The notes beneath the pieces are model-generated. The model ran no database searches. It was not told the origin of the DNA and saw only the letters and a list, made by a program, of their open reading frames with translations. From Chiua virens (lineage: Eukaryota > Basidiomycota > Agaricomycetes > Boletales > Boletaceae): a DNA stretch of 64,000 nucleotides. The stretch spans positions 744,001 to 808,000 of the forward strand of contig JAHNUO010000010.1 of assembly GCA_019787685.1 (NCBI GenBank). Reading direction: 5' to 3'. A program made the position numbers and the translations under genes. Positions 56,206 to 64,000 of this stretch are shown one piece after another. Numbering within the stretch: position 1 is the stretch's first letter; every line of letters starts with the position of its first letter.

Positions 56206-59200
56206 ATCAAAGCACCAAGCGAAGATCATCTCTAGAAATCGAATGCATCACGGACAGGACTGCCGGTGATATTGGCGTAGCCCTTGTTGTCGATGGGGTC
56301 ATCACATGGGGAGACCGAGCGTCGGTCAGGAGACGCGGAACATCGTCGTGCATGGCGGCAGGCTCGTTGAGGTGGGGGTACAGGGAGTACGGAGCGGCCA
56401 TTGTGGCGCGACGAAGAAGACGAGTTCGTCGAAGAGGATGACGTGGAAGGGACAGCAGGGCGAGGTGATCGCCTTGCCCAAGTATTTCCGGCGGCCACAG
56501 GAGTAAGCCGGTTGGCAAGGGGGATACGAGCGCATACCCGAGGAGGTCGTCCAGGGCAGCAGGATTGGATGTGACTGGGGGCCCAGGTAAGACAGATTGG
56601 GCATTGATACATTGGGCACTCAACGCGGACGTGGCCGAGCTTTCGGCATTCAAAGCAGGCCTTGTGGAATCGAGGGTGATCGTCGGGGAGGGATACCTGA
56701 CCGGTCCGAAACATCAGTTCGGCCTCGGCGCGGTTACAAGCGAGCATCTCCTCTTCAGTGAAGGGAGCCGAGGATGCGGATGGGGTGGACGAAGGGCGTG
56801 AAGGGGGAGCCATATGGCGAGCAAGATCCGCTTGGTAGCGGTGGAGATCTTCCAAAAATTCGCCCATTTGCATCTGGTGGAGAGTGTGCTCGATGTAGGT
56901 GTGGATGCGGTCATGGATTTGTCCAGTAACCACGGAGAGGAGGTGGGAGTGACGATCACGACCAAGCAGGTCGGATTGGACGAAGGTGAGGCGCTCGCAT
57001 TGGAGGTATGCGAGGTAGAGGGCGTTGAGCGGCGAGTTCAAGTCAAGGTGATGCTCGATGGGGAAGGCCATCGCGGGGTCTAGGATGAGTTTGCACATGC
57101 GGCGAAAGTACTTGGGGGATGACGAAGAAGAACGGATAGTGTGAGAGTGATAAGGCAGGTCTACTGCCTGGAGAGGAGAACGAACGCGACTAGGGCGCTC
57201 AGAAGAAACAGGCCATTGAGAAGGAACTCCCCATCCTGCGGAGGCAACTGCTGAAACAGCAGGAGAAGGGGGTCGGGTGGACTCTGTGAGGGAAGATTCG
57301 GTGGAGAGGGTGGAGACATTGGAGGTGGGTGTTGCAGGCGGTGGAAGAGGTAGGTGAGGGATGGGCGCAGTTGGAGTGAAGACGGGGACCAAGTGAATGA
57401 TTTCGTTTTCAAAGTCGGGAGTAGAGCACGAGCAGTAGGTCATAATCGCTTTGATGGAGACCGGAGGCGGAGGTTGTAGTGGGGAGCGTGGTGGTCTTGG
57501 TGGAGGAGTGGAGAGGGCGTGGATGGAGGGGAAGTCCTTGGGATGGGTTCGCTTATAAGCGTCAATAGTTTTCTTGGCGTTTCCCAAGTTGGACTCTGGT
57601 TCCCATGAGTCATCCGCGGCGGAGTACCCTTTCCATTGGATCAGGAACTTGCGGTTTCGCGAATTCCGTGTGTGGCGCAAGATCCGCTCAATTTCGTATT
57701 CCTCTTCCCCAGCGATAAGGTCAGGTGGCGGTTTCGGGAAGTTCGGGCCATAGGTTTCCGTTTCGCGATAGGGCGATAACAGGGAAGCATGGAAGACCGG
57801 GTGGATCTTCCAAGTCTTGGGAAGACGGAGTCGGTAGGTGAGCAGAGAAAGGACTTCCGTGATTGAGAAGGGTCCTTCTCGGCGAGATGCGAGTTTTGGG
57901 GAGATTAACTCCCATTTCAGGTTGCGGGCTTCTAGCCAGACTTGGTCTCCTTTGGCAAATGGCTTGAATTTGCGAAAGGATTGAGCCTTCATGGCTTGAC
58001 GAGCGAGTTCGTGAGCGGTGAGGGCTTCATCGCGGGCGGCGGAGAGAATGTTGAGGCGTTCTTCAACTGCAGGAATTTTGGTGTCGGCGATGATTGTGGG
58101 TAGGGGACGGGGTTCATATCCCATCATCAGGAAGAACGGGGATTTGCCAGTGACGGAGTGAGGGCGGTGGTTGTGCGCGAATTCGGCCATGGGGATTAGG
58201 TCGGCCCATTTCTCTGGGTTGTTTTGGCAATACATGCGGAGATAGGTTTCGACCTCTTGATTGACCCATTCAGTTTCGCCATCAGATTGGGGGTGGTAGG
58301 CGGTGGACAGTGAGAGGCAATATCCAATAAGCCGGGAGAGCTCTTTTGCGAAAGCAGAAGCGAACTGCGGGCCACGATCGGAGATGATTTTATCGTAGAG
58401 GCCGAACCGAGTGTACACTTTGTGGAAAAAGAGACAGGCTATACCTGCTGAGTCGGCAGTTTTTACCGTGGGACAGAGAATTACCCCCTTCGTAAGGCCG
58501 TGGTCGACCACGACCATGAGAGAATCGTAGCCCTCCGCAGAAGTCAGCAGATCAGTGATGAGATCCACTGACACGTTCTGGAAGGGGCGAGAGCACGCCG
58601 AGGGAATTGGGGAGAGAGGCGGGGTGGTCAGGTGAGTGTTGACCTTGTGCTGCTGGCAAGCGGCACACCCGGAGACATAGGAGCGGACAAAGGATGCAAG
58701 ACCTGGCCACCAGAATTCGGTGGCGACGAGTTGGCGTGTCTTTAGGTACCCGGGATGTCCAGCAGAGTGAGAGTCATGGTGCCGAGCAACGATTTGTTGG
58801 CGGAGTTCGAGGTTCGGAGGGACATAGACGCGGCCCTGGTAAGTCAGGACACTGGCGTCGTATTTCCAGTCAGAGAGGCGGGCCCGGAAAGATGAAGGGA
58901 GACCCCCATCCAGAGTGTTGAGGGTGTCGAGGACAAGGGGGTCTGCAACCGAGGATTTGGCGATCAAGGATTGTAAGTCCAAGGTCACGAGGTTGACAAA
59001 GACGTCATCGGGGAGAAGAGTGACATTCTCATTGTCCAAGTCGGAGGTGACATGATCAGGGCGTTGAGAGAGCGCATCCGGACCATCTAGGAGTTTTCCT
59101 GGGACGTGGGAGAATGTGAGGTTGAAGTCGGCGAGGTCAAGGAGCCAACGGGCTTGTCGGCGGTTCAGGTTTTGTGGCTGACGGAAGTACGTCAGGTTCT

Positions 59201-59618
59201 TGTGGTCAGAGAAGACCGTCACGGGGTGGGCACTACCGCGGAGGTGGTGGCACCAGGCTTTAAGGGATCGAATGACGGCAAGGAGTTTGCGGTCATAGAT
59301 GTCGTAGTTTCTCTCCGTAGCGTTGAAAGACTGCGAGAGGTAAGAACAAGGTTTCCAATTGCCATTGGCGTCGGTCTGGAGGACACCCCCGGTAGCATAC
59401 TTGGAGGCGTCAGTGGCTATGGCGAAGGGTCGAGAGGAGTCAGGAAACCGGAGTACCGGATCCGTGGTGAAGGCCTTTTTGAGGCGTTCGAAAGCGGAGA
59501 TTTGAGAGGGACCCCAAGTCCAAGGAGCGTCTTTCTTTGTGAGGTCAACGAGGGGTCGAGCGATCGTCGAGTAGTCGGGGATGAACCGACGGTAGAAGTT
59601 GGCAAAGCCCATGAACAA

Positions 59619-59621
59619 TCA
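59619..59621 (-). other. nonsense codon in pol (RT/RNase H junction)
   Basis: TGA between LKDV and LFMGFANFYRRF, where related elements have Arg. It is explained by CGA to TGA. Confidence 0.75.
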
Positions 59622-60551
59622 GACGTCCTTGAGCTTAGTGGGAGTAGGCCAGTCAGCGATTCCGGCTACCTTGATGGGGTCCATGGCGAGTTCGCCTGGC
59701 CGGGCGATCATGCCAAGGTATTCTACTTCGGTGGTGGCGAAGTGGCATTTTTTGAGTTTGAGGTGAAGGTCGAGTTCCTTCATGCGAGCGAGGACGCGTT
59801 TGGTGCGTTCAGTGTGGGTTGCCTCATCTTCGGAGAAGATGAGGAGGTCATCCATGTAAATGACAAGCCATCCTTCAGTGATCATGTTGCGGAAGGAGTT
59901 GTTCATGAAGCGCTGGAACGTCGCAGGAGAGTTGATCAGTCCAAAGAACATGACCGTGGGTTCGAAGAGGCTGCGGTGGGTGATGAAAGCGGCCTTCCAT
60001 TGGTGTCCGTCCTTGATATGAACATTGTTGTAACCCCATCGGACATCAAACTTAGTGAACAGTTTGGCATCCTTAAGCTTGTCGACGAGGTCGGAGATGA
60101 GAGGAAGGGGGTAGGCGTCGCGAACGGTGTGTTCGTTGACGTAGCGGTAATCTTGACAAGGATGGAGTTTACCATCCTTCTTTTTGACGAAGAAGAAGGG
60201 GGAGGCCTGGGGAGAGTTCGAAGGGCGGATCTTGCCGTTGGCAAGGTGTTCGTTGATGAAGTCGTCGGTGGCCTTGCGCTCGTCTGGTGACAAGGGGTAG
60301 ACCTTTCTGACCTTCGGTACAAAGGTGTCTTTCAGATGGATTTCATGGTCGCAGGACCTAGAGGGGGGCATCTGATTGAAGGGTTCCTTCGCGAATACGG
60401 ATTCGAATTCCGAGTATTCTGAAGGGAGGGTGACTGTTGGTTTCTTCGCTGTGGCCGCTAGGGCAGTAGCGTTGGTGAGCTTCTTGGGTTGAGTGGTCCG
60501 AACGAAGCGTTGTCCCGCACGCATGACGCGGTTGACAGAGTGTTGCACGGA

Positions 60552-60554
60552 TCA
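60552..60554 (-). other. nonsense codon in pol (protease/RT junction)
   Basis: TGA after GHRFTT and before SVQHSVNRVM; the frame continues unbroken on both sides. A CGA to TGA change fits. Confidence 0.65.
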
Positions 60555-61153
60555 GGTCGTGAAACGATGCCCAGTTTCAGTGCCAAGGTAGTCATAGAGT
60601 TTGCCGTCCCAAATGGGATCGACATCAAGGTGGCAAATGGGACGGACGGGAGGTGGGTGAGCGAGTTTGGCAGAGTGTTTGGGTTCGTCGGTGGTGATGG
60701 GGGGAAGGTCGGGTTCGGGAGCGGACACGGTGATGGTTTTGGCTACCCAATCGATGATTGGATTGGTCACCTTAAGCCAAGGAAGACCTAGGATGACGTT
60801 TTCAGAACCACAGTGGATTATGTGGAACTTGATACGCTGGAGCACTCCGCCAAGAGCAATCCGAAGGGTGGTGGTGAATTTGATGTCACCGTTCTTGTTC
60901 GCGGTGGAGTCCACGTTCCTAACCGGAATTGGTTTCAGGAGGCGATCCTTCGGGAACTTGTGTTTCTGGACAAAGTGCCAGTCGATGCAGTTGATCCTGG
61001 CCCCAGAATCAATGAGGGCGCGGGTGTCGACGTCTTGAGAAGTAGCCGTAACATTCAATCTAACAGGGATTTGCATAGATTGGGACGAAAGTTCAGCTAC
61101 TAGTACATGGGTACAAGAACGGGAAGATACCGGCGTCGAATCGGTCTTCCTCC

Positions 61154-61163
61154 TTAAAAACCC
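61154..61163 (-). promoter_or_regulatory. candidate -1 ribosomal frameshift site at the end of gag
   Basis: On the minus strand the gag frame reads G-GGT-TTT followed directly by TAA (heptamer GGGTTTT at 61157-61163, stop at 61154-61156). The pol frame is open from this point in the -1 phase (29 codons before the protease MQIPV). The X-XXY-YYZ rule is met. Confidence 0.65.
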
Positions 61164-61378
61164 GTGACCGGAGTGGTCGCCTTGTTGACGCTCATGGCGT
61201 CCTCATCATCCTCCTCTACTTCTACCAATGCGGGGACAGGTTCAGGTTTTGGGGTAGTCTTCCTGACCTTCTTGGAAGAGGACGGCGGCGGGTTCTTGTT
61301 CGAAAATGCTGTGCAGGCGGACGTTTGGTGTCCGGGTTTGCGACAGCGGAAGCAAAGTTTTTGTTCAAAGCATCGCTT

Positions 61379-61381
61379 TCA
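61379..61381 (-). other. nonsense codon in gag
   Basis: TGA between GAG and AAGCG just before the zinc knuckle. The family normally has Arg here, so CGA to TGA again. Confidence 0.7.
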
Positions 61382-62380
61382 CTCAGCTTCGGTCATCTTC
61401 AGGACATAGATGGCATCTACGTCCATGGCATCAGGGTCTCGCTCCTTCTTGCGAGGGGTGTTGTCGTGATAGACGACGGCTGCGGCAGGTTTCTTGTTAC
61501 GGCGGGCGATCTCGTCGGTGCGTTCCCATTGCGTCTTGAAGTGGATGGCTTGGGTATACCACTTGTCGATCGTGGTAGGGACCGTATCCATGCCCTGGAT
61601 GCGCCTCATGAGGGAAGGTGGGAGGCCAGCCGCGAAGAAGTTTATGAGGACAGAGTCGGAACTGGTTAGACCGGCGGTAACGACCTTGTTGCGGAAGGAG
61701 GAGATATACGAGGGGACATCCTCGTTTTTGGTGGTGCGGGTGGTGGAGAGCCAGGTGATTGCGTCACCCTTGGTGTCATGGTGTTCGAAGTCCTTTCGGA
61801 ACTCCGTCTGCCAGTCGGTCCAGGTACCAAAGGATCTAGCCAAGATGGACTTGGCGCGGAACGTGTCGGCCCAAGTCAGAGCAGATCCCTCGGTCATGAA
61901 GGAGAGTGCAAAAGCAACTCGTTTGTTTTCGGTGTTGTAAACATCTTCGTTAACGAAGAGGTAGGTGGCGACATCGTTGAGCCATGGTATAGCTCGGTCA
62001 TAGGAGCCGTCGAAGGCGGGGGGTTTTCCAAGACGAAGTTCAACAGCCTTGTTAGACATGTTGGTCGAGGGGCTAGTGGTGGTAGGTTGTAGGGTTTGTC
62101 CTGACGGGGTGACGATGCTTGGATTCCGGATGGATGATGGTCCGGGGTTCGGCCTTCGTGGGGTCGTAGGGGACACGAAGGTGGCAAGTGCGGGAAGGTC
62201 AAGGGATTGGTGAAGACGGTCAGCTAGTTGCTGGGTTTCGTCCTCCGAGTCAAGGTGTTCAACGTTGATGTCGAGGTCTGCTTCCTGATGGTCGGAAAGT
62301 GGGGTCGAGGGTTCAGGGTTTTCGTCAGATAAATCAGACGTCGGAGTGTTGGCAGCCCGGAGATTCCAGGCGGGGTTCAA

Positions 62381-62461
62381 GAGTGGACGGGCGGGAGGTC
62401 GTCCGGCAATGGTGGGCAGCTAGCTGCACGAAGGCAGGCTGTATTGGTAGTCTTGATCTTA
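62381..62461 (-). promoter_or_regulatory. leader and presumed primer-binding region next to the 5' LTR
   Basis: On the minus strand the LTR end ...GTAACA is followed by TAAGATCAAGACTACC. This does not start with the common TGG of tRNA primer sites, so the priming tRNA, or self-priming, cannot be decided by eye. Confidence 0.4.
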
Positions 62462-63191
62462 TGTTACGATAGTTCTGGGTAGGACCTAGCGTAGCTGCAA
62501 AAGCGCCAAGTACCAAGTGGCTGCGATAACTCAAACAACCACCACTTGATACGTGGTGCGCTGAAGAGTTGAACAAGGGTTTCTGGTCAGCGGATTGCTA
62601 CCAGAGAGACGAGTGAAAACTCAGGCGTTGCTGAGAGTTGTCCGGTTGGGAATCTATACCCGAGGGACGGTCAAGGGTCAAGGGTTGACTATGATGAGTC
62701 CAAGTGTTGGGTCAAGGGACGACGAGAGAAGTCCCTGGTCGAGTGGTCACAAGGAAGGGTCCGAGTGGAGCAGTGATACTCAGCTAGATTGCGGAGATCA
62801 AGACTGGTGTACAGGAGTATCGCTGCGAGGTATTTATACTACAAGAACTGCGCACGGACCAAGAACTAAAAGAGGAAGGCCGGAAGAGCGGAAGGGTCAA
62901 AGGCCAAAAGGAATGTGCAGTATACCAAAAGGGAATCGTATGATGCAAAGGCAATGGACGATGACGAAGATGAAATGACAAATGCGAAGCCATTGGGAGA
63001 TGACGAGAAAAGAATGAGTAAGAGCGATGCCATCGGATGATGACGAGAAAAGAAGAACGTAAGCATCCGGGTAAGGCCGGTGCGGAGTTACAAGGTAAGA
63101 AGGAGAACGAGTACGGATGAACATACAAGGATACCTAGGTATCGAGTGAAGTGAAGACATACGAGAGAGATGAAAGAAAGAAATTGTAACA
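62462..63191 (-). repeat. 5' LTR (730 bp)
   Basis: Pairs with 55460-56189 without gaps; 24 substitutions by my alignment. The minus-strand TATAAATA at 62831-62838 is the likely promoter. Confidence 0.95.
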
Positions 63192-63199
63192 ATTTGAAC

Positions 63200-63981
63200 A
63201 TGATTGCTGACAATTAATCTGATAGATTCATGCAAATACCATCTTTTGGATTGAACACAATCCGCCGTTTCCCTCCGGATGTAGCGGACACAAGCCAGTA
63301 ACCGGCATGGTTCTTTGAGCACGTACTACAGGTAGGATCTTTCGCGCGTCTCGGTTCGCAGTGCTTAATGAGCTTCACTGCAGTGTTCCATCCCCGTGTT
63401 CGAAGGACTTTTCCCTCATGCGCACGACTTAAACATTCAGCGCCTCCTATTCCGACTCTCTGAATGGCATGCATTGGCCAAACTTCGAATTCACACGGAC
63501 GATTCGCTCACACTCCTCCAACAGTCGTTACGGACCCTTTGTGATCAGCTTCGCCACTTTCAACGAGCCACCTGCACCGCCTTCAAAACTCGTGAATTAC
63601 CCATGGAAGCTGCGCAATGGCAGAGGAGGGAATTGGCGGAGGTCAACGCTGGACGTCGAAAGAAAGAAGTGCGCTCAGCGGCCTTGCTCCCAAAAACATT
63701 CAATCTCAACACGTACAAGTTCCACGCCCTGGGTGACTATGTTGCAATGATCAAGATGTTCGGGGCAACTGACTTGTTCTCAACCCAAATTGTAAGTATA
63801 AAGCTTTTTCCTGAATGTTTATTTTTTCTTGCAGCATGTCTCTGACGTACCTCTGACATACATGTGCCTTCAGGGAGAGCTGGCGCACCGTCAAATCAAG
63901 AAGATGTATGGACTATCGAACAAGAAGAATGTCGAGGAACAGTTTGCGAGGCAAGAGCGTCGTCGCACTCTTCTGAGATGA
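63200..63981 (+). pseudogene. 3' part of a Plavaka-type DNA transposase
   Basis: Plavaka transposases are large CACTA/KDZ-related DDE proteins of basidiomycetes. This is only the C-terminal end. FMQIPSFGLNTIRRFPPDV begins about 40 bp from the LTR edge. An AWFFEHVLQ exon follows after a stop/frame change, and an intron (~63331-63382) joins it to CSIPVFEGLFPHAHDLN. Then come LLFRLSEWHALAKLRIHTDD, FNLNTYKFHALGDYV, FGATDLFSTQI, an intron (63789-63874) and GELAHRQIKKMYGLSNKK, ending in TGA at 63979-63981. All catalytic regions are missing; the 5' part was lost where the gypsy element now begins. Confidence 0.8.
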
Positions 63982-64000
63982 CAGCATGACCAGGACCAAG

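Larger units (their letters stand above)
56232..61163 (-). pseudogene. pol: pol: protease, RT, RNase H, integrase, chromodomain, C-terminal zinc knuckle
   Basis: One frame with two in-frame TGA codons (60552-60554 and 59619-59621). Protease: ALIDSGARINC active site. RT: QDYRYVNEHTVRDAYPLPLI and the catalytic YMDD at 59847-59858. RNase H: FAIATDASKYATGG. Integrase: the HHCC block (HHDSHSAGHPGYLK, then CAACQQH) and core residues in VDLITDL, ISDRGPQFAS and the QEVE helix. Chromodomain near 57580-57700 (EYEIERILRHTRNSRNRKFL). After it comes an extra ~420 residues: a Pro/Ser-rich linker, a helical gag-like domain, then CFECRKLGHVRVEC (CCHC, ~56620-56655) and CPICLTW. Such extensions are not part of the standard pol. 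Coding content is otherwise intact. Confidence 0.9.
61154..62380 (-). pseudogene. gag: gag polyprotein with CCHC zinc knuckle, one stop codon
   Basis: The ATG at 62380 opens an acidic N-terminus. Then comes the retrotransposon gag core (AFDGSYDRAIPWLNDVATYL, SALTWADTFRAK, FGTWTDWQTEFRKDFEH, SYISSFRNKVVTAGL and FFAAGLPPSLMRRI). After TEAE a TGA (61379-61381) interrupts, where RKR would be usual. The frame then continues to the nucleocapsid motif CFRCRKPGHQTSAC and an acidic Val/Glu/Asp tail, ending in TAA at the frameshift site. It forms the particle and binds RNA. Confidence 0.85.
55460..63191 (-). mobile_element. Ty3/gypsy chromovirus, near full length
   Basis: A 7.7-kb LTR retrotransposon read on the minus strand: 5' LTR 62462-63191, gag, protease, reverse transcriptase, RNase H, integrase, chromodomain, 3' LTR 55460-56189. 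The LTR ends are TGTTAC...GTAACA. A purine tract (CCGGGGGTAA on the minus strand) borders the 3' LTR. The five flanking bases differ (tgatg and atttg), so no target duplication survives. Three in-frame TGA codons make it non-autonomous now. Confidence 0.95.

Noticed and set aside
59106..60290. 394-codon plus-strand frame
   Set aside because: It is the antisense shadow of the reverse transcriptase and RNase H region of the minus-strand pol.
55460..63191. RIP of the ascomycete type
   Set aside because: The LTR differences are in CpG and not concentrated at CpA; methyl-CpG deamination explains them better.
1..64000. tRNA or rRNA genes
   Set aside because: No cloverleaf-like A/B-box pairs or conserved rRNA blocks were noticed by eye; a tRNA scan would be needed to exclude single tRNAs.

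Overview
The window looks like a transposon-rich stretch of an Agaricomycete (mushroom-forming basidiomycete) genome. Genes carry many short GT-AG introns. The gene set is typical of that class: a P-loop GTPase, a fungal arrestin-like protein, a sedolisin, a Tim22, a fungal GH3-type protein, an F-box/leucine-rich protein, DUF6698 and DUF6532-like proteins, and KDZ, Plavaka, Tc1/mariner and chromovirus transposons. I found no rRNA, tRNA or CRISPR.

Left part (1-30 kb) is mostly ordinary genes. It holds a GTPase gene (585-4375) interrupted by about 20 tandem ~85-bp units, each carrying an acceptor, three bases and a donor; a dispersed 625-bp repeat; a sedolisin pseudogene; a tetraspan-like membrane protein; an arrestin-like gene; a catalytically dead AGC-type kinase; a full-length sedolisin with all active-site residues; two tandem 2OG-Fe(II) oxygenases with a shared 7-nt microexon; TIM22; and GH3. 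Many of these conserved genes, including the normally essential TIM22, show single-base indels. That suggests residual assembly errors as much as decay.

Middle part (30.2-47.2 kb) reads as one ~17-kb DNA transposon. It has ~250-bp terminal inverted repeats at both ends and inverted 75-bp satellite arrays just inside them. Within are a KDZ transposase with its CxC2 cysteine cluster (-), a TET/JBP-type DNA-base oxygenase (-), a PHD/zinc-finger-like protein (+) and a second unknown protein (+). A Tc1/mariner copy sits in the left array, a 625-bp repeat lies in a TET/JBP intron, and an LTR-like sequence lies in the right arm. The KDZ gene carries a CGA-to-TGA-type stop.

Right part (47.2-64 kb) holds a DUF6698 gene, an intact F-box-like gene, two hypothetical genes and a 7.7-kb Ty3/gypsy chromovirus (55460-63191, minus strand). 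The chromovirus has 730-bp LTRs, a likely -1 frameshift signal between gag and pol, and an unusual C-terminal zinc knuckle. A Plavaka-type transposase remnant abuts it. The two LTRs differ at 24 bases by my reading. All are transitions and 23 lie in CpG, a clear mark of cytosine-methylation decay. This is notable in a window that also carries a TET/JBP enzyme.
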